Source: Rhizobium sp. Leaf306 (GTDB lineage Bacteria; Pseudomonadota; Alphaproteobacteria; Rhizobiales; Rhizobiaceae). From it: a stretch of 64,000 nt of DNA. Position 1 is the stretch's first letter. Every line of letters starts with the position of its first letter. Of the stretch, positions 47,321 through 57,449 are shown piece after piece. The notes beneath the pieces were generated by a model, which made no database searches, was not told where the DNA came from, and saw only the letters and a program-made list of their open reading frames with translations. The stretch covers positions 1,198,970 to 1,262,969 of the forward strand of contig NZ_LMNX01000001.1 of the NCBI RefSeq assembly GCF_001423425.1, given 5' to 3'. A program made the position numbers and the translations under genes.

Positions 47321-49222
47321 ATGGCAAAAGTAATTGGCATCGACCTTGGCACTACCAACTCCTGCGTCGCCATCATGGACGGCAAGGATTCCAAAGTCAT
47401 CGAGAATGCGGAAGGCGCGCGCACGACGCCGTCCATGGTCGCATTTTCTGACGACGGCGAACGTCTCGTCGGTCAGCCGGCCAAGCGCCAGGCTGTAACC
47501 AACCCAACCAATACGCTCTTCGCAGTGAAGCGCCTTATCGGCCGCCGCTACGAAGACCCGACCGTTGAGAAGGACAAGGGCCTCGTACCCTTTGATATCG
47601 TCAAGGGCGACAACGGCGACGCTTGGGTGAAGGCTCAGGACAAGGCCTACTCTCCGGCCCAGATCTCGGCGATGATCCTTCAGAAGATGAAGGAAACCGC
47701 AGAAGCCTATCTCGGCGAGAAGGTCACGCAGGCCGTCATCACGGTTCCCGCGTACTTCAACGATGCTCAGCGCCAGGCAACCAAGGATGCCGGCCGCATT
47801 TCGGGTCTTGAAGTTCTGCGCATCATCAACGAGCCGACGGCTGCAGCACTTGCCTACGGCCTCGACAAGAAGGAAGGCAAGACGATTGCCGTTTACGACT
47901 TGGGCGGCGGCACGTTCGATATCTCGGTTCTCGAAATCGGCGATGGCGTCTTCGAAGTGAAGTCGACCAACGGTGACACCTTCCTCGGTGGTGAAGACTT
48001 CGACATGCGTCTCGTCGAATATCTCGCAAACGAGTTCAAGAAGGAAAACGGCATCGACCTGAAGAACGACAAGCTCGCTCTGCAGCGCCTCAAGGAAGCA
48101 TCCGAGAAGGCAAAGATCGAACTGTCGTCGTCGCAGCAGACCGAAATCAACCTGCCGTTCATCACGGCCGATGCTTCCGGTCCGAAGCACCTGACCTTGA
48201 AGCTGACGCGCTCGAAGTTCGAAAGCCTGGTCGACGATCTCGTCCAGCGCACTGTCGCACCGTGCAAGGCAGCCTTGAAGGATGCCGGCGTGACTGCCGC
48301 TGAAATCGACGAAGTCGTTCTGGTCGGCGGCATGAGCCGCATGCCGAAGGTACAGGAAGTCGTCAAGCAGCTGTTCGGCAAGGAGCCGCACAAGGGCGTC
48401 AACCCGGATGAAGTGGTTGCCATGGGCGCCGCGATCCAGGGCGGCGTTCTGCAGGGCGACGTCAAGGACGTTCTCCTTCTCGACGTGACCCCGCTGTCGC
48501 TCGGCATCGAAACGCTCGGTGGCGTCTTTACCCGCCTGATCGACCGCAACACGACGATCCCGACGAAGAAGTCGCAGACCTTCTCGACCGCCGACGATAA
48601 CCAGTCGGCCGTGACGATCCGCGTTTCGCAGGGCGAGCGTGAAATGGCGCAGGACAACAAGCTGCTTGGTCAGTTCGACCTCGTCGGTCTGCCGCCGGCT
48701 CCGCGCGGCATGCCGCAGATCGAAGTCACGTTCGACATCGACGCCAACGGCATCGTCCAGGTTTCGGCCAAGGACAAGGGTACCGGCAAGGAACAGCAGA
48801 TCCGCATCCAGGCATCTGGTGGTCTGTCCGACGCCGACATCGAGAAGATGGTCAAGGACGCCGAGGCGAACGCCGAAACCGACAAGAAGCGTCGTGCCGG
48901 TGTGGAAGCCAAGAACCAGGCCGAAAGCCTCATTCACTCCAGCGAGAAGTCGCTGGCTGAATATGGCGACAAGGTAACCGAGACCGACCGTAAGGCGATC
49001 GAGGATGCCATTGCCGCGCTCAAGGCTTCGGTCGAAGCTTCCGAGCCTGATGCAGATGACATCCAGGCGAAGACCCAGACCCTCATGGAAACATCCATGA
49101 AGCTTGGTCAGGCCATCTATGAGGCCCAGCAGGCTGATGGTGGCGCTGCCGAAGCCGGCAAGGACGACGGTGTCGTCGATGCCGACTACGAGGAAATCAA
49201 GGACGACAAGAAGTCGGCCTAA
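47321..49222 (+). CDS. dnaK: Molecular chaperone DnaK (Hsp70)
   Basis: 633-residue ATP-dependent chaperone. The nucleotide-binding domain starts [17 protein letters not shown], with [10 protein letters not shown]-type phosphate loop ([13 protein letters not shown]) and [10 protein letters not shown]. The substrate-binding domain begins about residue 390 ([17 protein letters not shown]), and the acidic C-terminus ends [13 protein letters not shown] 47321 follows AAAGGAGAG. dnaJ follows in the usual alphaproteobacterial pair. Confidence 0.98.
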   Translation: MAKVIGIDLGTTNSCVAIMDGKDSKVIENAEGARTTPSMVAFSDDGERLVGQPAKRQAVTNPTNTLFAVKRLIGRRYEDPTVEKDKGLVPFDIVKGDNGDAWVKAQDKAYSPAQISAMILQKMKETAEAYLGEKVTQAVITVPAYFNDAQRQATKDAGRISGLEVLRIINEPTAAALAYGLDKKEGKTIAVYDLGGGTFDISVLEIGDGVFEVKSTNGDTFLGGEDFDMRLVEYLANEFKKENGIDLKNDKLALQRLKEASEKAKIELSSSQQTEINLPFITADASGPKHLTLKLTRSKFESLVDDLVQRTVAPCKAALKDAGVTAAEIDEVVLVGGMSRMPKVQEVVKQLFGKEPHKGVNPDEVVAMGAAIQGGVLQGDVKDVLLLDVTPLSLGIETLGGVFTRLIDRNTTIPTKKSQTFSTADDNQSAVTIRVSQGEREMAQDNKLLGQFDLVGLPPAPRGMPQIEVTFDIDANGIVQVSAKDKGTGKEQQIRIQASGGLSDADIEKMVKDAEANAETDKKRRAGVEAKNQAESLIHSSEKSLAEYGDKVTETDRKAIEDAIAALKASVEASEPDADDIQAKTQTLMETSMKLGQAIYEAQQADGGAAEAGKDDGVVDADYEEIKDDKKSA

Positions 49223-49267
49223 GTCTGGTTCCGTTGACGGATACCGCTAGATAGTCGACTAAGATAT

Positions 49268-49289
49268 CCGGCTGCCATCGTGCAGCCGG
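49268..49289 (+). terminator. Hairpin between dnaK and dnaJ
   Basis: CCGGCTGC and GCAGCCGG around a six-base loop, followed by AACCCTTTC. The tail is poor in U, so it probably acts as a partial terminator or RNA processing signal that lowers dnaJ relative to dnaK. Confidence 0.5.
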
Positions 49290-49316
49290 AACCCTTTCTG
49301 GAGCCGGTTACCGCTT

Positions 49317-50453
49317 ATGGCTAAAGCAGATTTTTACGAAACGCTGGGTGTCGGCAAATCCGCTGACGAGAAGGAGCTGAAAAGCGCCTTCCGTAAGCTT
49401 GCGATGAAATACCATCCCGACAAGAACCCCGGCGATGCGGAAGCTGAGAAGAAATTCAAGGAGATCGGCGAAGCTTACGAGACGCTGAAGGATCCCCAGA
49501 AGCGCGCGGCCTATGATCGCTTCGGTCATGCTGCCTTCGAACAGGGTGGCATGGGCGGCGGCGGTGGCGGCTTCTCCGGCGGCGCGGGAGCAGGTGGCTT
49601 CTCCGACATTTTCGAAGACATTTTCGGCGACATGATGGGTGGCGGCCGTGCGCGCCGGTCCTCCGGCGGTCGCGAACGTGGCGCCGATCTTCGCTACAAT
49701 ATGGAGATCACCCTCGACGAGGCCTATGCCGGGAAGACGGCGCAGATCCGGGTTCCGTCCTCGATCACCTGTGATGTCTGTTCGGGTTCGGGCGCCAAGC
49801 CCGGCACCCAGCCGAAGACCTGCGGCACCTGCCAGGGATCCGGGCGCGTCCGTGCATCCCAGGGCTTCTTCTCGGTCGAACGGACCTGCCCGACCTGTCA
49901 TGGCCGCGGACAGACCATCACCGATCCGTGCACCAAGTGCCACGGCCAGGGTCGCGTCACCGAAGAGCGTTCGCTGTCCGTAAACATTCCATCGGGCATC
50001 GAAGACGGCACGCGCATTCGCCTGCAGGGCGAAGGCGAAGCCGGTGCGCGCGGTGGCCCAACCGGGGATCTCTACATCTTCCTGTCGGTCCGACCGCACG
50101 AGTTCTTCCAGCGTGATGGCGCCGATCTCTACTGCGCCGTGCCGATCTCCATGACAACGGCAGCGCTTGGCGGCACGTTCGATGTCGGGACGCTGGATGG
50201 ATCGAAGTCACGTGTGACCGTTCCTGAGGGCACACAGGCCGGCAAGCAGTTCCGCCTCAAGGGCAAGGGAATGCCGGTGCTGCGGTCTTCACAGACGGGT
50301 GACCTCTACATCCAGATCCAGATCGAGACGCCGCAGAAGCTGACCAAGCGCCAGCGCGAGCTGCTGCAGGAGTTCGAGGACATCTCGTCCAAGGAGAACA
50401 ATCCGGAATCGACGGGCTTCTTTGCCCGGATGAAGGAATTCTTCGACACCTGA
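49317..50453 (+). CDS. dnaJ: Co-chaperone DnaJ (Hsp40)
   Basis: 378 residues. The J domain has HPD at 33-35, then a Gly/Phe-rich stretch. Four zinc-binding CxxCxGxG repeats ([32 protein letters not shown]) precede the client-binding C-terminal domain. It stimulates DnaK ATPase and hands over clients. Confidence 0.98.
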   Translation: MAKADFYETLGVGKSADEKELKSAFRKLAMKYHPDKNPGDAEAEKKFKEIGEAYETLKDPQKRAAYDRFGHAAFEQGGMGGGGGGFSGGAGAGGFSDIFEDIFGDMMGGGRARRSSGGRERGADLRYNMEITLDEAYAGKTAQIRVPSSITCDVCSGSGAKPGTQPKTCGTCQGSGRVRASQGFFSVERTCPTCHGRGQTITDPCTKCHGQGRVTEERSLSVNIPSGIEDGTRIRLQGEGEAGARGGPTGDLYIFLSVRPHEFFQRDGADLYCAVPISMTTAALGGTFDVGTLDGSKSRVTVPEGTQAGKQFRLKGKGMPVLRSSQTGDLYIQIQIETPQKLTKRQRELLQEFEDISSKENNPESTGFFARMKEFFDT

Positions 50454-50479
50454 TGGCTGTCGCAAAGACGAAGATTGCA

Positions 50480-50506
50480 AAACGCCGGCCCTGCGCCGGC
50501 GTTTTT
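50480..50506 (+). terminator. Terminator after dnaJ
   Basis: AAACGCCGGC and GCCGGCGTTT around CCTGC, then TTCTTC. It closes the dnaK-dnaJ unit. Confidence 0.88.
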
Positions 50507-50606
50507 CTTCGTTAACCCTTATAGACACCGCAATCTGCCCAGCCATTATTATAGAGCTGAACAATCCCGCTCTGTAGTTGCGGGACTGAAACAATCGAGA
50601 CCAGAC

Positions 50607-51785
50607 ATGACGGACGGTAAACACTACTGGCTTCGCAAAGACGACAAGCAGGCGACCAAGGCCAACTTCCCGGAACTGTTCTTCGACCTGGTCTTCGTCT
50701 TCGCCTTCATCCAGTTGTCGGAAACGCTGGCCGCGGATTTCTCACTCGGGATCGCCGCCGAAGCGCTGATTTTCATCTTCGCGCTCTGGTGGGTCTGGAT
50801 CCACACGACCTGGGTCACCAATCTTCTCGATGCCGAAATAGAGCCGGTGCGGATCCTGCTGTTCGGCCTGATGTTTCTCGGCGTCATTCTGGCAATTGCC
50901 CTGCCGAGGGCGTTTCAGGACATGGGCCTGACCTTAGCGCTCGCCTATTCGGCCATGCAGATCATTCGATCGCTGTTTGCGCTCTACGCCTTCCGACACG
51001 CCGATCGGGCCTCCTATGTCACCTTCCAGCGGATTACCGTCTGGCTTTCGGTTTCGAGCGCTTTGTGGATCGCCGGCGGCCTCGGTGAACAGTCCGTCCG
51101 GGTGTATTTCTGGATTGCTGCGCTGGCGATCGAATATATCGCACCGATCCTACGTTACCGGGTGCCCGGGCTAGGTGCCGCGCCTGCGGAAACGCTTGAC
51201 ATCAACGGCGAGCATATGGCCGAACGCTGCGCGCTGTTCGTCATCATCGCGCTTGGGGAAACGATCCTCACCACGGGCAAGAATGCATCCAGTCATCTGG
51301 AAAGCAGCTTGACGCCACTGGTGCTGTTTGTAGCCTTCCTTTCGACCGTGCTGATGTGGTGGATCTACTTCCATGACGGGCAGGAAAAGGCAGCCGACAA
51401 GGCGGAAGAAAGTTCAGAGCCGCAGGCGACCGCGAATCATCTTTTCACCTACGGTCACCTGCCGATTATCGCTGGCATCATCCTTACAGCAGTCGGTGAA
51501 GACTTCGCACTGTCGCATGCGCACGAGCATGCGACGCTTGCTCAGGCTTTCGCGCTTCTAGGCGGTCCGATCCTGTTCTTAAGCGGCATGATCTGGGTAA
51601 AGACGCATTCGACAAAGCATGTGCCATGGTCGCATTGCGCCGGCATTGCCGTCCTTGTTGCCTGCTTTCTGCTTGTTGCGAGCCTGACAACCGTCCACAT
51701 CCAGATGCTTGCGACGGGTTCGCTTCTGGCCGTCGCAATCTGGGAATATGTGGCCCTGAGGCGCTTTGCCCGCGCCGCCGCGTGA
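50607..51785 (+). CDS. Low temperature requirement A (LtrA) family membrane protein
   Basis: 392-residue integral membrane protein with about ten helices. The N-terminal KANFPELFFDLVFVFAFIQLS and the WWVWIHTTW segment are typical of LtrA proteins. The family was named in Listeria for growth in cold, but its biochemical role is unknown. The ATG at 50607 gives the family N-terminus; no strong ribosome site is seen. Convergent with slyX. Confidence 0.88.
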   Translation: MTDGKHYWLRKDDKQATKANFPELFFDLVFVFAFIQLSETLAADFSLGIAAEALIFIFALWWVWIHTTWVTNLLDAEIEPVRILLFGLMFLGVILAIALPRAFQDMGLTLALAYSAMQIIRSLFALYAFRHADRASYVTFQRITVWLSVSSALWIAGGLGEQSVRVYFWIAALAIEYIAPILRYRVPGLGAAPAETLDINGEHMAERCALFVIIALGETILTTGKNASSHLESSLTPLVLFVAFLSTVLMWWIYFHDGQEKAADKAEESSEPQATANHLFTYGHLPIIAGIILTAVGEDFALSHAHEHATLAQAFALLGGPILFLSGMIWVKTHSTKHVPWSHCAGIAVLVACFLLVASLTTVHIQMLATGSLLAVAIWEYVALRRFARAAA

Positions 51786-51788
51786 CGG

Positions 51789-52010
51789 TCAGTAGTGTGG
51801 CGGCCTGGTGTTGGCCGGCGCTTCCAGCGAGGTTTCCTCGAGGGACAGAAAGCGTACGGTCAGCCGGTCGAGCTTCGAGCGGGTCTGCTCGACGACCTTC
51901 CACTGTTCGGCAAGCTGGTCGGACAGTTCCTCGATGACCTTGGCCTGATGCGCCGCCAATTCCTCCAGCTTCAAAATTCTATCGTCGTCGGTCACACTAT
52001 TCACTCGCAC
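51789..52010 (-). CDS. slyX: SlyX-like coiled-coil protein
   Basis: 73-residue cytoplasmic protein with a leucine heptad region (ILKLEELAAHQAKVIEELSDQL) and the C-terminal PPHY motif characteristic of SlyX. Function is unknown. Three in-frame GTG codons (52010, 52004, 51995) could start it, and no ATG is available. Its stop lies 3 bp from the ltrA stop. Confidence 0.82.
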   Translation of the reverse strand: MRVNSVTDDDRILKLEELAAHQAKVIEELSDQLAEQWKVVEQTRSKLDRLTVRFLSLEETSLEAPANTRPPHY

Positions 52011-52192
52011 TCGATTTCGGGCATTCGCCGGATCCCTCCGGCTGAGGCTTTCTCCGAGACTACAGCGTTTGGAGCGGGAAGAAAACGGCGGGCACGGCCT
52101 GCATTCTGCTCAGGGTGATGTGACTTGTAGACCTCCGCTTGCCTTCTTGGCGCGAAGTCCTTAGCTCCTACGTGGAAACAACGCGATACAAG

Positions 52193-53317
52193 ATGGCGCA
52201 AAAGACTTTCCTTTCCCGGCTGAAGCTGACCGACTTCCGGAATTACACCCAGGCTTCGCTCGATCTCGACGGCCGGCATGTCGTCCTGACCGGCGAGAAC
52301 GGTGCGGGCAAGACCAACCTTCTCGAAGCCGTGTCCTTCCTGTCTCCGGGCCGTGGCCTGCGCCGCGCCGTGCTGAGCGATGTCACGCGCGTCGGTGCTG
52401 CCGCTGGTTTCAGCGTCTTTGCGGATGTGGACGGGATGGAAGGCGAGGTTTCGCTCGGCACCGGCATCGAAGCGAATGACGGCGACGGTGTCAGCCGTAA
52501 GCTCCGCATCAACGGCACGCCGGCAAAATCGACGGAGGAACTTTCCGACCATCTTCGTGCCCTGTGGCTGACGCCGGCGATGGACGGCCTGTTTACCGGC
52601 CCTTCGGCCGACCGTCGCCGCTTTCTCGATCGACTGGTTCTCTCGCTCGATGCAGGCCACGGTCGGCGGGCGGGCGATTTTGAGCGCGCCATGCGCAGCC
52701 GCAACCGGTTGCTGTCCGAAGGACGGTTCGACCCTGCGTGGCTTTCCGCAATCGAGGCCCAGATGGCGGGTCTCGGCATATCCATGGCAGCGGCCCGGCA
52801 CGAGATGCTGGGACTGCTGAAGACGCTGTCTGCCAATCTCGGCGACACGCCGTTTCCAACGCCAGAGCTTTCGCTGGAAGGGTTTCTGGACGGTGCCATG
52901 GATCGGCCCGCGGCGGACCTCGAAGATGAATATCTCGCCATGCTCGCGTCAGGGCGTGGCCGCGACGCTGCAGCGGGACGAACACTGGATGGTCCGCACC
53001 GTGTCGACCTAACCGTTCGTCACCGCGAGAAGGACATCGAGGCTTCGCGCTGCTCGACCGGGGAGCAGAAAGCCCTGCTGATCGGGCTCGTGCTTGCCCA
53101 CGCCCGCCTGACGGCTGATATGACCGGCCATGCGCCAATCCTGCTTCTGGACGAGATTGCAGCACATCTGGACGAGGGACGGCGCGCGACATTGTTCGAT
53201 CTCGTGCATGGGCTGGGCGGCCAGGCCTTCATGACCGGCACCGATCGCCACATGTTTGCAGCGCTTGCCGACCGGGCGCAGTTCCTGACAGTCTCGCATG
53301 GCGGCATAAGCCGCTGA
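52193..53317 (+). CDS. recF: DNA replication and repair protein RecF
   Basis: 374-residue SMC-like ATPase that helps load RecA at gapped DNA. The Walker A GENGAGKTNLLE is at 34-45, the signature is STGEQKALLIG, and the Walker B is ILLLDEIAAHLD. The N-terminal KLTDFRNY is typical. It is not beside dnaA or dnaN here, as is usual in Rhizobiales. ATG 52193 fits the family start. Confidence 0.96.
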   Translation: MAQKTFLSRLKLTDFRNYTQASLDLDGRHVVLTGENGAGKTNLLEAVSFLSPGRGLRRAVLSDVTRVGAAAGFSVFADVDGMEGEVSLGTGIEANDGDGVSRKLRINGTPAKSTEELSDHLRALWLTPAMDGLFTGPSADRRRFLDRLVLSLDAGHGRRAGDFERAMRSRNRLLSEGRFDPAWLSAIEAQMAGLGISMAAARHEMLGLLKTLSANLGDTPFPTPELSLEGFLDGAMDRPAADLEDEYLAMLASGRGRDAAAGRTLDGPHRVDLTVRHREKDIEASRCSTGEQKALLIGLVLAHARLTADMTGHAPILLLDEIAAHLDEGRRATLFDLVHGLGGQAFMTGTDRHMFAALADRAQFLTVSHGGISR

Positions 53318-53354
53318 ACCTGCTTACACTCGATTTCTGCGGTGCTATGATCCC

Positions 53355-54143
53355 ATGATGGAAAACCAGAATTCGGACACGCTTCGCCCAGATGAAATCG
53401 AGCGCTATCGCCGCCATATCCTGCTGCCGGAGATCGGCGGTCAGGGCCAGCAGAAGCTCAAGAGCGCACGTGTGCTGGTGATCGGTGCGGGCGGTCTTGG
53501 GGCGCCCATTCTCGAATATCTCGCGGCGGCCGGCATTGGCACGATCGGCATCGTCGACGACGACCGCGTTTCGCTGTCCAACCTGCAGCGTCAGGTAATT
53601 CACGATACCGGCACGATCGGCGAAATGAAGACACGAAGTGCAAGGCAAGCGATCGCGCGGTTGAACCCGAATACGCGGGTGATGGATTTCGAGGAGCGCT
53701 TCTCCGCCGAATGGGCGCAGATGCATCTCTCCCGTTTCCGCCTGCTGATAGACGGCTCGGACAATTTCGACACGCGGTATGCGGCAGCGGACGCTGCGGA
53801 AGCGGCCCGCATTCCATTGGTCACGGGTGCGGTCGGACGTTTCGACGGGTCGGTGACGGTACTGAAACCGTACGAGGCCGGCGCGGACGGAGAGCTCAAC
53901 CCCACCTACCGCGACCTCTTCCCCGAGCAGCCGCCGGAAGGCCTTATCCCCGCCTGCGCGGAGACTGGCGTCGTCGGTGCGCTCACCGGCGTGATCGGGA
54001 CGCTGATGGCGATGGAAGCGATCAAATTGGTGACAGGGATTGGCGAACCGCTGGTTAGGCGCCTGTTGCTCTACGATGGACTTGCAACGCGGTTCGATGT
54101 GATCAAGTACAAGCGCCGTGCGAAACGGACGGCTACCGAATGA
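53355..54143 (+). CDS. moeB: MoeB/ThiF-family adenylyltransferase lacking the zinc cysteines
   Basis: 262-residue E1-like enzyme that adenylates the C-terminus of a ubiquitin-like sulfur carrier such as MoaD. The nucleotide loop is VIGAGGLGAPILEYLAAAG, followed by DDDRVSLSNLQRQV. The usual zinc CxxC pairs are absent: the region that reads CYRCLF in Escherichia coli MoeB is TYRDLF here, and no late CxxC occurs. One cysteine remains in PACAETGV. Carrier partner not present nearby. Overlaps the GNAT gene by 4 nt. Confidence 0.87.
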   Translation: MMENQNSDTLRPDEIERYRRHILLPEIGGQGQQKLKSARVLVIGAGGLGAPILEYLAAAGIGTIGIVDDDRVSLSNLQRQVIHDTGTIGEMKTRSARQAIARLNPNTRVMDFEERFSAEWAQMHLSRFRLLIDGSDNFDTRYAAADAAEAARIPLVTGAVGRFDGSVTVLKPYEAGADGELNPTYRDLFPEQPPEGLIPACAETGVVGALTGVIGTLMAMEAIKLVTGIGEPLVRRLLLYDGLATRFDVIKYKRRAKRTATE

Positions 54144-54622
54144 CTGAGATCGTTCGCATCGACGAGAGTTTCACCGGCTGGGAAGACCTGCTGACGCTGA
54201 TCATGTCATCCTTTGCCTATATGGACGGGGTGATCGATCCGCCCTCCTCTGCCCACCGGCTCACGCTTGTGTCGCTTGAGCAGAAGGCGCGCGACGAGAT
54301 TGCGTTCGTCGCGGTGGAAGAGGGACAGCTTGCAGGTTGCGTGTTTCTGAAGCCTGAACCCGGATGTCTCTATGTGGGCAAGCTGGCGATATCGCCTGCG
54401 TTCCAGAGCCGAGGCATCGGCCGGCATCTGCTTTCCGTGGCGGAGGATATCGCGCGGCAAAGAGGCCTGCCTGCGCTCAGGCTGGAGACCCGCATCGAGC
54501 TTACCGGCAATCACACGACCTTCGCGAGGTGGGGCTTCGTGAAGACGGCCGAGAATGCCCATGCGGGCTATGCCAGAACGACATCGATCGAGATGCGGAA
54601 GCGGCTTTCGCAGACAACCTAG
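54140..54622 (+). CDS. GNAT-family N-acetyltransferase
   Basis: 160-residue acetyl-CoA-dependent acyltransferase. The acetyl-CoA motif A is LAISPAFQSRGIGRHLL, preceded by the beta strand VGKLAI and followed by LRLETRIEL. The substrate is unknown. The ATGA overlap couples it to moeB, and its stop overlaps the convergent dehydrogenase gene by 4 bp. Confidence 0.88.
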   Translation: MTEIVRIDESFTGWEDLLTLIMSSFAYMDGVIDPPSSAHRLTLVSLEQKARDEIAFVAVEEGQLAGCVFLKPEPGCLYVGKLAISPAFQSRGIGRHLLSVAEDIARQRGLPALRLETRIELTGNHTTFARWGFVKTAENAHAGYARTTSIEMRKRLSQTT

Positions 54623-55623
54623 TTCCGGCCGGGCAGAACCCGGTTCGGTGGGCGATGGCCGTCGAAATACGTGCGGATATTGATGATCACCTTGTCGCCC
54701 ATGTCGATGCGACCTTCGATCGTTGCCGAGCCCATATGCGGCAGCAGCACGACACGTCCCTCGCGGGCGAGCTTGACCAGCTTCGGATTGACGGCCGGTT
54801 CGTTCTGATAGACGTCGAGCCCTGCGCCTGCAATTTTCCCATCGCGCAGCAGCTGCACCATCGCGACCTCGTCGATGATATCGCCGCGGGCGGTGTTGAC
54901 GATGATCGAACCGGGCTGCAGCAAGGCCAGCCGGCGGGCCGAGAGAAGGTGGAAGGTCGCCGGCGTCGACGGGCAGTTGATCGAGACGATATCGACGCGC
55001 GCAAGCATCTGGTCGAGGCTGTCCCAATAGGTCGCCTCCAGCTCTTCCTCGGTGGCCGGACTGACCGGCTTGCGATTGTGATAATGGATGGCGAGGCCGA
55101 AGGCCTTGGCCCGGCGCGCCACGGCACTGCCGATGCGGCCCATGCCGACGATGCCGATACGCTTGCCCCAGATCCGCCGGCCGAGCATCCAGGTCGGGCT
55201 CCAGCCTTCCCAGTCTCCGGGCTTGTCGGTGAGGATCCGCGATCCTTCCGCCAGGCGTCGGTTGACGGCAAGAATCAGCGCCAAGGTCATGTCGGCCGTG
55301 TCTTCGGTCAGGACGTTCGGCGTGTTGGTGACCGTGATTCCTTTCTTCGCGGCCGCATCCACATCGATATGATCGGTACCGTTGGAAAAACTGGCGATCA
55401 GCTTCAGCTGCGGGCCTGCTTCCGCGATCAGCCCTGCGTCGATCCTATCGGTAACCGTCGGCACCAGCACATCGGCGGTCTTCATAGCAGCGATAAGCTC
55501 TTCGCGCGAACGGGGACAATCGTCGATATTGAGCTCTGCGTCGAAAAGCTCGCGCATGCGCGTTTCAACGGCGTCCGGAAGTTTGCGAGTGATGTAAACC
55601 TGGGGTTTTTTCTTCGCTGTCAT
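54619..55623 (-). CDS. 2-hydroxyacid dehydrogenase, glyoxylate reductase-like
   Basis: 334-residue NAD(P)-dependent reductase from ATG 55623 (MTAKKKPQVYITRKLP). It has the Rossmann motif GIVGMGRIGSAVARRA, substrate loop SNGTDHID, arginine in NTARGDIID, glutamate in VYQNEP and histidine in LLPHMGSAT. It most resembles glyoxylate/hydroxypyruvate reductases (GyaR type). It is a distant paralogue of the gene at 9082. Confidence 0.87.
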   Translation of the reverse strand: MTAKKKPQVYITRKLPDAVETRMRELFDAELNIDDCPRSREELIAAMKTADVLVPTVTDRIDAGLIAEAGPQLKLIASFSNGTDHIDVDAAAKKGITVTNTPNVLTEDTADMTLALILAVNRRLAEGSRILTDKPGDWEGWSPTWMLGRRIWGKRIGIVGMGRIGSAVARRAKAFGLAIHYHNRKPVSPATEEELEATYWDSLDQMLARVDIVSINCPSTPATFHLLSARRLALLQPGSIIVNTARGDIIDEVAMVQLLRDGKIAGAGLDVYQNEPAVNPKLVKLAREGRVVLLPHMGSATIEGRIDMGDKVIINIRTYFDGHRPPNRVLPGRN

Positions 55624-55787
55624 GGTTTCAAAGCCGCATTGCAATCAGCTGCCATTAGGACGTCCTTAACCAAGGTGCGCAATAGTCTGAGGCATCCAGG
55701 GCGTTTTCTTAACAGACCCGTCGGCGAAGACAAACAAAACCTCGCATGGACAGGAACGCTTGTGGAATTTCAGCCGGAATGAGATTC

Positions 55788-56330
55788 ATGCGCAGAACAT
55801 TCTTTACATCCTTCCTTGCAGCCTCGATCGGGCTCCTCACCTGCCTTTCCGGCGCCGACGGCGCACTTGCACAGGGCGTTGCCAAGGGCGCAAGCGGCCT
55901 GCCGCTTCCCCGTTTCGTCAGCCTGAAATCGAGAAAAGTGAACATCCGCATCGGTCCGAGCACGGATTATGCGGTGTCATGGATGTACATGAAGTCGGGA
56001 ACCCCGATGGAAATCATCCAGGAATACGACAACTGGCGCCGTGTTCGCGATGCCGAGGGCACGGAGGGCTGGGTCAACCAGGCCCTGCTATCGGGCGAGC
56101 GCACGGCCGTTGCAGCGCCGTGGATGCGCGGCAAGGGCAAGGACATCTATGTCAACATGCGCAACGAACCGCAGCAATCCGCGGGCCTCACTGCAAAGCT
56201 CGAGCCCGGCGTGATGATCAAGATCAGCGAATGCAATGGCGACTGGTGCCATGCGGAAGCGAATGGTGCAGAGGGCTGGATCGCCCAGGCGGAAATCTGG
56301 GGCGCTTACCCGGGAGAGGCCTTTAAATAA
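55788..56330 (+). CDS. Exported protein with two bacterial SH3 domains
   Basis: 180 residues from ATG 55788 (an ATG at 55779 is also in frame). A signal peptide (MRRTFFTSFLAASIGLLTC, cleavage near GALAQ) is followed by two SH3b repeats, about residues 48-110 (KVNIRIGPSTDYAVSWMYM, WRRVRDAEGTEGWV) and 115-175 (VNMRNEPQQSAGL, CNGDWCHAEANGAEGWI). Such proteins bind peptidoglycan or envelope partners. Its 3' end overlaps the adenosine kinase gene by 8 bp. Confidence 0.85.
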   Translation: MRRTFFTSFLAASIGLLTCLSGADGALAQGVAKGASGLPLPRFVSLKSRKVNIRIGPSTDYAVSWMYMKSGTPMEIIQEYDNWRRVRDAEGTEGWVNQALLSGERTAVAAPWMRGKGKDIYVNMRNEPQQSAGLTAKLEPGVMIKISECNGDWCHAEANGAEGWIAQAEIWGAYPGEAFK

Positions 56331-56340
56331 GGCCTCTTTC
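56314..56340 (+). terminator. Hairpin embedding two convergent stop codons
   Basis: AGAGGCC (56315-56321) and GGCCTCT (56331-56337) enclose TTTAAATAA, which contains the stop codons of both genes, and TTC follows on the plus strand. Probably a terminator for the SH3 gene. Confidence 0.5.
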
Positions 56341-57315
56341 CTTCGCCGCCTGCGCGAGCGAGACCATCGGCCGCGGCCCGATCTGCTGAATGACGATGGC
56401 CGCGACCAGGCAGCCAAGCTTGCCGCAATCCTCAAGCGAACGATCTGCGGTATAGCCGTAGAGAAAGCCGGCGGCGAACAGATCGCCGGCACCGGTCGTA
56501 TCGACGAGTTCCTCGATGGCATAGGCCGGGATCGCGATCCGTTCCTTGCCACGCACGAGAACAGCACCTTCCTCGCTCAGCGTGATGGCCGCCAGCTTGC
56601 AATCGTGAGCGATCTTGCCGAGGGCGAGCTCGAAATCGTCCGTCTCGTAGAGCGACAGAAGTTCCTGCTTGTTGGCAAAGACGATATCCACGATGCCGGA
56701 TTTCATCAGCTCCAGGAATTCCTCGCGGTAGCGGCCGACGCAGAACGGATCCGACAGCGTCATCGAGACTTCACGACCATGCGCATGGGCGATGCGGGCT
56801 GCTTCGCGGATCGCATCCTTGGCGCGCGGCGGATCCCACAAGTAACCTTCGAAATAGGTCACCTTCGATTCGGCCACCACGTCTTCCTCGACATGTTCAG
56901 GACCGAGTTCGACGCAGGCGCCGAGATAGGTGTTCATCGAACGCTCGCCATCCGGCGTCACGAAAATCATCGAACGGGCGGTCGGTGGATGAACACCGTC
57001 AGGCTTTGTTTCGTAGTGGACACCCTGGGCACGGATATCATGCTGGAAAATGGTGCCGAGCTGATCGTTGGCGACCTTGCCGAAGTAGGCAGCCCTGCCG
57101 CCGAGACTGGCAACGCCGGCCGCTGTGTTGCCGGCGGAACCGCCTGAGGCTTCGACCGCAGGACCCATCTTCGAGTAGAGAAGTTCGGCGCGCTCGGCAT
57201 TGATCAGGTTCATCGCACCCTTGATGATCGCGTTGTCGCCGAGGAATTGATCGTCGCAGCGCGCGAGGATGTCCACGATGGCATTGCCGATGGTTAGCAC
57301 GTCGAATTTCGGCAT
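56323..57315 (-). CDS. Adenosine kinase, PfkB family
   Basis: 330-residue sugar/nucleoside kinase. The N-terminal TIGNAIVDILA, the GGSAGNTAAGVASLGG substrate loop and the C-terminal DTTGAGDLFAAGFLYG with the catalytic Asp are diagnostic. The full plan matches bacterial adenosine kinases, which salvage adenosine to AMP. Substrate inferred from family. Confidence 0.9.
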   Translation of the reverse strand: MPKFDVLTIGNAIVDILARCDDQFLGDNAIIKGAMNLINAERAELLYSKMGPAVEASGGSAGNTAAGVASLGGRAAYFGKVANDQLGTIFQHDIRAQGVHYETKPDGVHPPTARSMIFVTPDGERSMNTYLGACVELGPEHVEEDVVAESKVTYFEGYLWDPPRAKDAIREAARIAHAHGREVSMTLSDPFCVGRYREEFLELMKSGIVDIVFANKQELLSLYETDDFELALGKIAHDCKLAAITLSEEGAVLVRGKERIAIPAYAIEELVDTTGAGDLFAAGFLYGYTADRSLEDCGKLGCLVAAIVIQQIGPRPMVSLAQAAKERGLI

Positions 57316-57449
57316 CCGGCTCTGATCCTCTTTCGAATGAATGGATGAGAGAACGGGTATTCGCCTTTAGCCGTGATGGGAAGCAAAAAACGCTGTCGGC
57401 ACTAAGGCTCCAAAAATCCGCAGCTGTCATTCTCCCGTCATGGTGAGCC

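Noticed and set aside
47303-48937. 544-codon minus-strand reading frame opposite dnaK
   Set aside because: A codon-bias shadow of dnaK; no ribosome site, domain or promoter supports it.
54364-55782. 472-codon plus-strand frame opposite the glyoxylate reductase gene
   Set aside because: It overlaps three conserved genes in other frames and shows no family motif.
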